NCBI RefSeq assembly: GCF_008704205.1
Contig: NZ_VXLC01000001.1
Location: 1,178,001-1,242,000, forward strand
Length of the DNA: 64,000 bases
Direction: 5' to 3'
Origin: Nocardia colli
GTDB taxonomy: Bacteria; Actinomycetota; Actinomycetes; Mycobacteriales; Mycobacteriaceae
This document shows positions 57,603 through 64,000 of the stretch, in pieces. The position numbers and the translations under genes were made by a program. Every line of letters begins with the position of its first letter. Position 1 is the stretch's first letter. The notes under the pieces are model-generated. The model was given only the letters and a program-made list of their open reading frames with translations. It was not told the origin of the DNA and made no database searches.

Positions 57603-59903
57603 TCAGCCGACGTCGGCGGGCAGCTTCGCCTCGCCCGGCGTCGGCTGCCCGCGCAAGGCGAACAGCTTGGCGCCTTCCACATCGATGTCGGGCACGATCT
57701 TGTCCAGCCACTTCGGCATCCACCACGCCCACTTGCCCATCAGCGCGAGCAGCGAGGGGATCAGCACCATCCGGACGATGAACGCGTCGAACAGCACACC
57801 GGCGGCCAGCGCGAAACCCATCATCTTCGCGGTCACGTCGGTCTCCAGCAGGAACGAGCCGAACACCGAGATCATGATGACCGCTGCCGAGGTGACCACG
57901 CGCGCCCCGTGGTGATAACCGCTGATCATCGCCTCCTTCGGCGGTTTGCCGTGCACGTATTCCTCGCGCATCCGGGTCACCAGGAACACCTGGTAGTCCA
58001 TCGCGAGACCGAAGACCAAGCCCACCAACATGATCGGCAGGAAGCTCACGATCGCCCGCGGATCCTGGATCAGCCCGAGCTTGCCCTCCTGGAAGATCAG
58101 CACCGTCGCGCCGAAGGTGGCCGCCATCGACAGCAGGAAGCCGAGCGCGGCGGTCAGCGGCACCAGGATGGAGCGGAACACCAGGATCAGCAGGATGAAC
58201 GCCGCGCCCGCCACGATGGCCATGTACGGCACGATCTTGCCGAGCAGCACGTGGTCGATGTCGGCGTAGATGGCGGTGGTGCCGGTGATGCCGTATTTCA
58301 TCCCGTACTGCGATTCGAGCCGCCCCTCGGCGGCGCGCGCGTCGCGGACCAGGTCCTTGGTCGACTGATCGTTCGGGCCGGACTTGGGTACGCCGTTGAT
58401 CAGCGCGCCCAGCCCGTCCTGACTCATCCGCGCCTCGGTCACGTAGTCCATGTCCGGCGAGCTCGCGAGTTCGTCGTGCAGCGAGGCCAGCGCCGCCGCG
58501 CGTTTGTCCGCCGGGACGCCGGCCAGATCGACCGCGACCTGGAGGACACCGTTGCTGCCCTCGCCGAACCCGGCCGTGCGCAGCTCGTAGGCCTTCCGGA
58601 CGGTGGAGGTCTTGGGCATGCTGTCCTCGCCGGGCAGCCCCAGGTTCATATTGGTCGCGGGCAGCGCGAGCAACCCGAGCACGACGATGCTGAGCACCAG
58701 CGCGACCGCGGGCGCCTTGCCGATGGCCTGCCCGAAGCGCATGCCGTTGGTGACCGAGTCGTCGTCCTCCGGATCGTGCTGGGCGATGATCGGCAGCTTC
58801 GGCTTGAACAACGCCCCGCCGAACGCGCCGAGCAGCGCGGGCATCAGCGTGATCGCGGTCAGCACGGCGAACGCCGCGGCCACCGCGCCACCGAGACCCA
58901 TGAAGGTCAGGAATCGAACCCCGACGATGCTGAGCCCGACCAGCGCGATGATGACGGTCAGCCCGGCGAACACCACCGCGGAGCCTGCTGTCCCCAGCGC
59001 GGTACCGGCGGCCTCGTCTGGTGAATCCTGTACTGCCAGTTCATGTTTATAGCGGGAGACGATGAACAGCGCGTAGTCGATGGACAACGCGATCCCGATC
59101 ATCGACGCCAGGAACGTCGTGAAACTCGGTATCGACAGGAACGACGTCCCGAGGAAGATCAACGAGGTCGCCGCACTGAGCCCGACCACCGCCGTAATGA
59201 TCGGCACGAACGCGGCCACGATCGCGCCGAACGCCACGATCATCACGATCAGCGCGACCGCCATACCGATCATCTCGGATTTACCGCTCGGCGCCTGCTG
59301 CTCCATCGCGATGGTGCCGCTCATCTCCACCGTCAAACCCGCGGCGCGCGCCTGATCGGCTACGTCGTAGGCGGCCTTGCGACTGTCCGCGGTGACGTCG
59401 GTGAAGTTCTTGATGCCGAACGGCACGCTGAAGAACGCCACCGTGTCCCGATCGGTCTTGTTGAGCACGTTCAGCGGCGCACCGCTGCACTTCGAGGCGT
59501 CCGGCTCGGCGACCAGACAGCCCATCTCCTCGGTGGCGGTGATCGGATTCGCGATCGGCTTGCTGTGGTCGACGATGCCGAGCTGGTTCAGCTGGTCGAT
59601 CAGCGCGTCGATCGCCTGCCGGTTGACCGGGTCGGTCAGCTTCTGCCCCGCGGGCGCGCCGATCACATAGGTGCCGGTGACGGCGTCGAATTTGAACCCC
59701 TCGGACATGCCGGGGAAGTGCTGGTCGAGGATCTGCGTGGCGCGTTCCGACGGCAGGTTGGGCATGCTGAAGTCATCGCTCATCGGCTCTTTCAGCTGGG
59801 CGCCCAGGCCGGCGAGGACCAGGAAACCGACGATCCAGATGGGTAGCACAATCCACTTGTGGCGGAAGGCGAACTTTCCCCACCGGTATAGATACACGGA
59901 CAC
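57603..59903 (-). CDS. MmpL-family RND transporter, first of two paralogues
   Basis: 766 residues: short cytoplasmic start VSVYLYRWGKFAFRHKW, helix 1, an extracellular porter-like loop (about 45-190), TM2-6, second loop and TM7-12. Proton-relay Asp-Tyr pairs are present in GIALSIDYALFIVSR and FGLAMDYQVFLVTRM. MmpL proteins export lipids or siderophores. GTG 59903 has GAGGAG upstream and aligns with the start of the second copy. Similar along its whole length to the 60106-62400 product, so a tandem duplication. Confidence 0.93.
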   Translation of the reverse strand: MSVYLYRWGKFAFRHKWIVLPIWIVGFLVLAGLGAQLKEPMSDDFSMPNLPSERATQILDQHFPGMSEGFKFDAVTGTYVIGAPAGQKLTDPVNRQAIDALIDQLNQLGIVDHSKPIANPITATEEMGCLVAEPDASKCSGAPLNVLNKTDRDTVAFFSVPFGIKNFTDVTADSRKAAYDVADQARAAGLTVEMSGTIAMEQQAPSGKSEMIGMAVALIVMIVAFGAIVAAFVPIITAVVGLSAATSLIFLGTSFLSIPSFTTFLASMIGIALSIDYALFIVSRYKHELAVQDSPDEAAGTALGTAGSAVVFAGLTVIIALVGLSIVGVRFLTFMGLGGAVAAAFAVLTAITLMPALLGAFGGALFKPKLPIIAQHDPEDDDSVTNGMRFGQAIGKAPAVALVLSIVVLGLLALPATNMNLGLPGEDSMPKTSTVRKAYELRTAGFGEGSNGVLQVAVDLAGVPADKRAAALASLHDELASSPDMDYVTEARMSQDGLGALINGVPKSGPNDQSTKDLVRDARAAEGRLESQYGMKYGITGTTAIYADIDHVLLGKIVPYMAIVAGAAFILLILVFRSILVPLTAALGFLLSMAATFGATVLIFQEGKLGLIQDPRAIVSFLPIMLVGLVFGLAMDYQVFLVTRMREEYVHGKPPKEAMISGYHHGARVVTSAAVIMISVFGSFLLETDVTAKMMGFALAAGVLFDAFIVRMVLIPSLLALMGKWAWWMPKWLDKIVPDIDVEGAKLFALRGQPTPGEAKLPADVG

Positions 59904-60054
59904 AGGGTTCTCCTCGCGGTGATCGAGTCGTGCCGGATCGAACGACATAACGCGCGCGGGCCGACTGCACCCGCCGGGAACTACCGAGCTGGAGAGATCG
60001 AACTTCTCTGAGTCTGCTGCGGTCGGCCCACAAGATCAAGAACCCCGGATACGA

Positions 60055-60091
60055 CTCGGCCCCGCGCCCGTCGAACGGGTGCGGGGCCGAG
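60055..60091 (-). terminator. Terminator of the second mmpL gene
   Basis: 11-bp outer stem CTCGGCCCCGC / GCGGGGCCGAG with a further CCCG/CGGG inside, 15 bases after the stop at 60106. It implies separate transcription of the two mmpL genes. Confidence 0.8.
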
Positions 60092-60105
60092 CACGAGCTA
60101 GGCGA

Positions 60106-62400
60106 TCAGCTGACGCCGACCGGCACTTGCACCGTGTCCGCCGAGCGCTGCTGCAATTCCCGCAGCTTGGCGCCTTCGACGTCGATATCGGGCACGATCT
60201 TGTCCAGCCACTTCGGCATCCACCAGGCCCACTTGCCCATCAGCACCAGCAGCGACGGGATGAGCACCATCCGGACGATGAACGCGTCGAACAGCACGCC
60301 GGCCGCCAGCGCGAAGCCGAACGACTTCGCGGTCACGTCGGTCTCCAGCAGGAACGAGCCGAACACCGAGATCATGATGATCGCGGCCGAGGTCACCACG
60401 CGGGCACCGTGGTGATAACCGGCGACGACCGCTTCCTTCGGCGACTTGCCGTTGACGAACTCCTCGCGCATCCGGGTCACCAGGAACACCTGGTAATCCA
60501 TCGCGAGACCGAACACCAGGCCGATCAGCATGATCGGCAGGAAGCTGATCAGCGGATGCGGATCCTCGATCAGCCCGAACTTGCCCTCCTGGAAGATCAG
60601 CACGGTCGCGCCGAACGTCGCACCCATGGACAAGAGGAAGCCGAGCGCCGCGGTCAACGGCACCAGGATCGAGCGGAACACCAGGATGAGCAGCACGAAC
60701 GCGGCGCCGGCGACGATCGCCAGATACGGCACGATCTTGCCGAGCAGCACGTTGTCCACATCGGCGAAGATGGCCGTGGTGCCGGTGATGCCGTACTCCA
60801 TGCCGAACTCGGCCTGCAGCTGGCCTTCGGCGTCGCGGGCGTCCTTGACCAGGTCCTTGGTGGCCTGGTTGTTCGGCCCGGACTTGGGCACGCCGTCGAG
60901 CAGCACGCCCTGCTTGTCCTCGCTCCACTTCGGCTCGGTCACGTAGTCCATGCCGGGGTAGGCGGAGAGCTTGTCGCGCAGCGCCTTCACCGCGTTGTCC
61001 CGGTTCTCCACCGGCACCTTGGACAGGTCGGCCGCCACGTTCAGCACGCCGTTGCTGCCCTCACCGAACCCCTCGGTGCGCAGCTCGTAGGCCTTGCGGA
61101 TGGTGGAGGTCTTGGGCTGGCTGTCGTCGCCGGGCAGGCCGAGGTTCAGTCCGGCCGCGGGCGCGGCGAGCGCACCCAGCACCAGCACGCTGAGCCCGAG
61201 GGCGAGCCACGGCGCCTTGCCGATCAGCCGGCCGAAACGCATGCCGTTGGTGACCGACTGGTCGTCCTCCGGATCGTGCTGGGCGACGAGCGGCAGTTTC
61301 GGCTTGAACAGGGCCTTGCCGAACGCGCCGAGCAGGGCCGGCATCAGCGTGATCGCGGTGAGCACCGCGAACCCGGCGGCGATCGCGCCGCCCAGACCCA
61401 TGAAGGTCATGAACTGCACGCCGACGATGCTGAGCCCGCCGAGCGCGATGATCACGGTCAGGCCGGCGAACACCACCGCGGACCCGGCGGTGCCGAGCGC
61501 GGTGCCGGCCGCCTCCTCCGGCGAATCCTGTACCGCCAGTTCATGTTTGTAGCGCGAGACGATGAACAGCGCGTAGTCGATGGACAACGCGATCCCGATC
61601 ATCGACGCCAGGAACGTGGTGAAGCTCGGCACCTCGATCACCGAGGTACCCAGCATGATCAGCGAGGTGGCCGCGCCGAGGCCGACGATCGCGGTGACGA
61701 TCGGCACGAAGGCGGCCACGATCGCGCCGAACGCCACGATCATCACGATCAGCGCGACGCCCATGCCGATCATCTCGGACTTGCCGCTCGGCGCCTCCTG
61801 CTTGGACGCGATCGAGCCGCTCATCTCGACGGTCAGTCCGGCGTTGCGCGCGTCGGCGGCCACCGCGTAGGCCGCGTCGCGTTCCTTGTCGGTGACGTCG
61901 GTGAAGCTCTTGATGGTGAACGGCACGTTCAGCACCGCGACCGAGTCCGGCACGGTCTTGCTGAGCACGTTCAGCGGTGCGCCACTGCACTTGCCGGGAT
62001 CCGGATCGGCCAGGCAGCCCATCTTGTCGGCGGCCTCGATCGGGTTCATCAGCGGCTTGCTGTGGTCGACGATGTCGAGTTCACCGAGCTTGGCGATCAA
62101 CGCGTCGACCGCCGTGCGGTTCGCCGGGTCGGTGAGCTTCTGCCCGGCCGGTGCGGCGATCACATAGGTGCCGGTGACCGCGTCGAACTTGAACGCGGCG
62201 GACGCGCCGGGGAAGTGCTTGTCCAGAATGTCGTTGGCCCGCGCGGACGGCAGGTCCGGCATGGTGAAGTCGTTGGTCATCGGCTTGCTGAGCTGCGATC
62301 CGAGCCCGCCCAGCAGGACGAACAGGACCAGCCAGACCGGGAGAACGATCCACTTTCTTCGGAAAGCGAACTTTCCCCATCTATAGAGATATACGGACAC
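60106..62400 (-). CDS. MmpL-family RND transporter, second paralogue, TetR-linked
   Basis: 764 residues, same topology and motifs as its neighbour (GIALSIDYALFIVSR, FGLAMDYQVFLVTRM, ITLMPALLGAFGKALF). GTG 62400 has AGGAGATCC just upstream. Divergent from the TetR gene; a palindromic operator lies about 100 bases upstream. The substrate is probably an envelope lipid or hydrophobic compound, unproved. Confidence 0.94.
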   Translation of the reverse strand: MSVYLYRWGKFAFRRKWIVLPVWLVLFVLLGGLGSQLSKPMTNDFTMPDLPSARANDILDKHFPGASAAFKFDAVTGTYVIAAPAGQKLTDPANRTAVDALIAKLGELDIVDHSKPLMNPIEAADKMGCLADPDPGKCSGAPLNVLSKTVPDSVAVLNVPFTIKSFTDVTDKERDAAYAVAADARNAGLTVEMSGSIASKQEAPSGKSEMIGMGVALIVMIVAFGAIVAAFVPIVTAIVGLGAATSLIMLGTSVIEVPSFTTFLASMIGIALSIDYALFIVSRYKHELAVQDSPEEAAGTALGTAGSAVVFAGLTVIIALGGLSIVGVQFMTFMGLGGAIAAGFAVLTAITLMPALLGAFGKALFKPKLPLVAQHDPEDDQSVTNGMRFGRLIGKAPWLALGLSVLVLGALAAPAAGLNLGLPGDDSQPKTSTIRKAYELRTEGFGEGSNGVLNVAADLSKVPVENRDNAVKALRDKLSAYPGMDYVTEPKWSEDKQGVLLDGVPKSGPNNQATKDLVKDARDAEGQLQAEFGMEYGITGTTAIFADVDNVLLGKIVPYLAIVAGAAFVLLILVFRSILVPLTAALGFLLSMGATFGATVLIFQEGKFGLIEDPHPLISFLPIMLIGLVFGLAMDYQVFLVTRMREEFVNGKSPKEAVVAGYHHGARVVTSAAIIMISVFGSFLLETDVTAKSFGFALAAGVLFDAFIVRMVLIPSLLVLMGKWAWWMPKWLDKIVPDIDVEGAKLRELQQRSADTVQVPVGVS

Positions 62401-62500
62401 GAAGGATCTCCTAGCGATGCTGGGGGTGTGCTGATTCAAGCCGGTGACAGCACTCGCGGGGGTGCCCTGCCTGTCCCCCGCCTCCACGTGACGCTTTCTG

Positions 62501-62516
62501 CCTACCGTGCGGTAGG
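62501..62516. promoter_or_regulatory. TetR-type operator between mmpL and tetR
   Basis: CCTACCG-TG-CGGTAGG, perfect 7-bp arms, with an extra TAG (CGGTAGGTAGACTATC) that repeats part of the right arm. It sits 101 bases from the mmpL start and 87 from tetR, so one site could repress both. Confidence 0.8.
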
Positions 62517-62602
62517 TAGACTATCCGGGCTCTAAGCGGAGGGGCAACCTCAATTTCGCTGGCACCGTTAGCTCGGCGCACGATTGGTGAGAGGATCATC
62601 CG

Positions 62603-63196
62603 ATGGCCGCCCGTTCCACCCCTGCCACCGTTGCCGCTGGTCGGGGGACGAAATCCGCGATTCGCGACGCCGCGGTGAAGCTATTCGGCGACAAAGGATT
62701 CGAGCAGACGAGCCTGCGCGAGGTCGCGGATGCGGTAGGAATCACAAAGGCATCGCTCTACTATCACTACGCCTCGAAGCTCGATCTGCTGCACGCGATC
62801 ATCGATCCGATCATCGATCACATGCGTTCGGTGGTGGTCGATCTGGATCAGGCGACGCGGGACGTGGACGGCATTCGCGACGTGCTGCGCAATTACCTGC
62901 GCGGCATGGTCCACTACCGCGCCGCGGGCGCGCTGGTGCTGCGCGACACCGTGACGATCGTCAACGCGATGGCCGACCGGCACCCCGATCTGGTCGACGA
63001 CGATCGGACCCTGCGCGAGTGGCTGGCCGGGCCGGACGCCACCGACGAGGCCAAGCTCCGGGCCAGTGCGGCGCTCGCCATGCTCGGCGTCGCGCTGATG
63101 TCGCGCGAGTTCGCGCCGGGCGCTGACGACGCCCTGGTGGAAACCACGCTGCTCGATGCGGCGACCTGCGTGCTCAACCCGCGCGACTGCGCGTAG
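62603..63196 (+). CDS. TetR-family regulator of the adjacent mmpL gene
   Basis: 197 residues. HTH in SLREVADAVGITKASLYYHY (positions about 38-58), ligand domain with helix LRNYLRGMVHYRAAGALVLR. The Ala/Thr-rich N-terminal tail is basic (AAGRGTKSAIRDAAVKLFG). GAGAGGATCATCC precedes the ATG. The divergent layout and operator make it the probable repressor of mmpL and of itself. Confidence 0.93.
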   Translation: MAARSTPATVAAGRGTKSAIRDAAVKLFGDKGFEQTSLREVADAVGITKASLYYHYASKLDLLHAIIDPIIDHMRSVVVDLDQATRDVDGIRDVLRNYLRGMVHYRAAGALVLRDTVTIVNAMADRHPDLVDDDRTLREWLAGPDATDEAKLRASAALAMLGVALMSREFAPGADDALVETTLLDAATCVLNPRDCA

Positions 63197-63242
63197 ATTG
63201 CAGCTACTCAGACGGACCAACCGGAAAACGCCAGGAGAAGCT

Positions 63243-63752
63243 GTGCATATCACCGCGAAGGTCGACTACGCGGTGCGGACGTTGCTCGAAATCGCCCGCG
63301 CACCGCAGCTGAACCCCGCCGCGCTCGGCCCCGTCGTGCAGGCCGCGCCTGTGGTGAAGGCCGACGCGATCGCCACGGCGCAGCGCATTCCACCGAAGGT
63401 CCTGGAGACGGTGCTCGGCGACCTGCGCCGCGCCGATCTGGTGATCAGCAGGCGCGGCCCGGACGGCGGCTACTGGCTGGCCCGCCCGGCCGGCGAGATC
63501 TCCGTCGCCGACGTGATCCGGGCGATCGAGGGGCCGCTCGCTTCGGTACGCGGCGAGCGACCGGAGGACGTGACCTATTCCGGCGCGGCCGAATCGCTGC
63601 AGCGTGTCTGGATCGCCTTGCGCGTGAATATCCGTGCGGTACTGGAGAATGTGTCGATCGACGACGTCGCCGGCAATCGGCTACCCGAGTTCGTCGACGC
63701 GCTCACCAATGATCCGGGCGCATGGGCGCGTAGAGAGCGCCCGCTGAATTAG
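63243..63752 (+). CDS. Rrf2-family regulator without Fe-S cysteines
   Basis: 169 residues. Rrf2 start MHITAKVDYAVRTLLEIARA (GTG, with AGGAGAAGC upstream) and the wing RADLVISRRGPDGGYWLARP with ISVADVIRAIEGPL. There is a Rrf2-typical recognition helix near RIPPKVLETVLGDL. No Cys occurs in the protein, so it cannot ligate a cluster as IscR or NsrR do. Starts 46 bases after tetR. Sensor mechanism unknown. Confidence 0.88.
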   Translation: MHITAKVDYAVRTLLEIARAPQLNPAALGPVVQAAPVVKADAIATAQRIPPKVLETVLGDLRRADLVISRRGPDGGYWLARPAGEISVADVIRAIEGPLASVRGERPEDVTYSGAAESLQRVWIALRVNIRAVLENVSIDDVAGNRLPEFVDALTNDPGAWARRERPLN

Positions 63753-63906
63753 GTCCGCTGAATCAGACAAAGCACCCGCTGAATCAGACGCCAGGGCCAC
63801 TGAATTGAACGCCAGGCGCGGATAAGCGCCGTGACGGGAGGCTATTTATGCTGGTCAGAAATCTTTGCGACGCACGTCACTGTTCGCCGGTATTCTGCGA
63901 TTCATC
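63753..63906. repeat. Short spacer with degenerate CCGCTGAAT repeats
   Basis: Four copies of (C)CGCTGAAT or CACTGAAT occur within about 65 bases after the Rrf2 stop (CCGCTGAATTAG, CCGCTGAATCAGAC twice, CACTGAATTGAAC); the Rrf2 stop codon itself is in the first. Too short and irregular to name; no hairpin. Confidence 0.5.
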
Positions 63907-64000
63907 ATGCTGATTCGACTTCTGCGCACCTATCTGCACCCCTACCGCGCCCAGCTGGCGGGGGTCGTTGTGCTGCAGTTGATCTCGGTGATCGCGATGC
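63907..64000 (+). CDS. ABC exporter, N-terminal fragment at the window edge
   Basis: Only 31 residues are visible: MLIRLLRTYLHPYRAQLAGV then VLQLISVIAM. This amphipathic start plus first membrane helix is typical of half-size ABC exporters of actinobacteria (LLRxYLRPYRxQL). The rest is outside the window. Confidence 0.7.
   Translation, partial: MLIRLLRTYLHPYRAQLAGVVVLQLISVIAM

Noticed and set aside
60079..62535. 818-codon open frame on the + strand
   Set aside because: Exact antisense of the second mmpL gene; rich in Arg/Glu/Gly as expected of a GC-skew shadow, with no domain. The same holds for 8696-10582 (-) against glfT2 and 32629-34224 (-) against the phytase-like gene.

Overview
The window is high-GC actinobacterial chromosome from a mycolic-acid organism, most likely Nocardia or a close relative. 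The evidence is a full galactan toolkit (GlfT1, GlfT2, a Wzm/Wzt pair, GtrA, RmlABC), an antigen-85-like mycolyltransferase, a FadD32-like fatty acyl-AMP ligase with a KasA-like synthase, two MmpL proteins, a bacterial proteasome activator, a mycothiol-dependent isomerase fold and a stand-alone nitric oxide synthase oxygenase. From memory of the M. tuberculosis H37Rv gene order, glfT1/wzt/wzm/bpa, a class-V aminotransferase-like gene, a quinone oxidoreductase, hisC2, tRNA-Ser/tRNA-Arg, tyrA, the TadA-associated gene, tadA and a final tRNA-Ser follow the Rv3783-Rv3752c order. The window therefore looks like that conserved block with accessory genes inserted.

Layout. 1-5.5 kb: dTDP-rhamnose genes (rmlC partial, rmlA, rmlB), an esterase, and two paralogous exported glycine-rich proteins; one carries nine exact 15-bp repeats. 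5.5-17 kb: cell-wall glycan assembly (DUF2142 membrane protein, GT2 transferase, GtrA, GlfT2, then GlfT1-Wzt-Wzm and Bpa), with an HSDL2-type SDR and RsgA between them. 17-28 kb: a class-V aminotransferase-like protein without its PLP lysine, a 114-bp tandem repeat, a quinone reductase, MarR, tRNA-Ser, small secreted proteins, an LEA-like repeat protein, NOS, a mycolyltransferase-like protein, HisC2, a DLH-fold protein with an altered nucleophile, and tRNA-Ser/tRNA-Arg. 28-37 kb: accessory genes, including a possible ComJ-like protein, an SDR remnant, a GlxA-type regulator with a cupin, secreted proteins, a phytase-like lipoprotein, DUF998, an unlisted 37-aa membrane peptide with its own operator-like palindrome, and a Vsr-Dcm pair.

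37-47 kb: lipid genes (KAS and FAAL), a heterodimeric ABC exporter with one degenerate ATPase site, a glycolipid-binding-family protein, TyrA, TadA and its partner, and tRNA-Ser(CGA). 47.4-52.4 kb: a 5.0-kb integrated island flanked by exact 28-bp copies of the tRNA 3' end. It carries an excisionase-like gene but no integrase, two frameshifted pseudogenes and a truncated AraC domain. It also has an intact-looking cargo: an XRE-TPR regulator with Nudix on one strand and a TauD-like oxygenase with two unknown small proteins on the other, around a palindromic operator candidate. This is the best candidate for an undescribed system. 52.4-64 kb: an HxlR/NmrA pair, an AhpD-like enzyme, acyltransferase-3, three tandem paralogous ~66-aa membrane microproteins, two paralogous MmpL transporters with a divergent TetR and a clear palindromic operator, an Rrf2-like regulator without cysteines, and the start of an ABC exporter.

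All calls come from reading sequence and translations; no database search was run.
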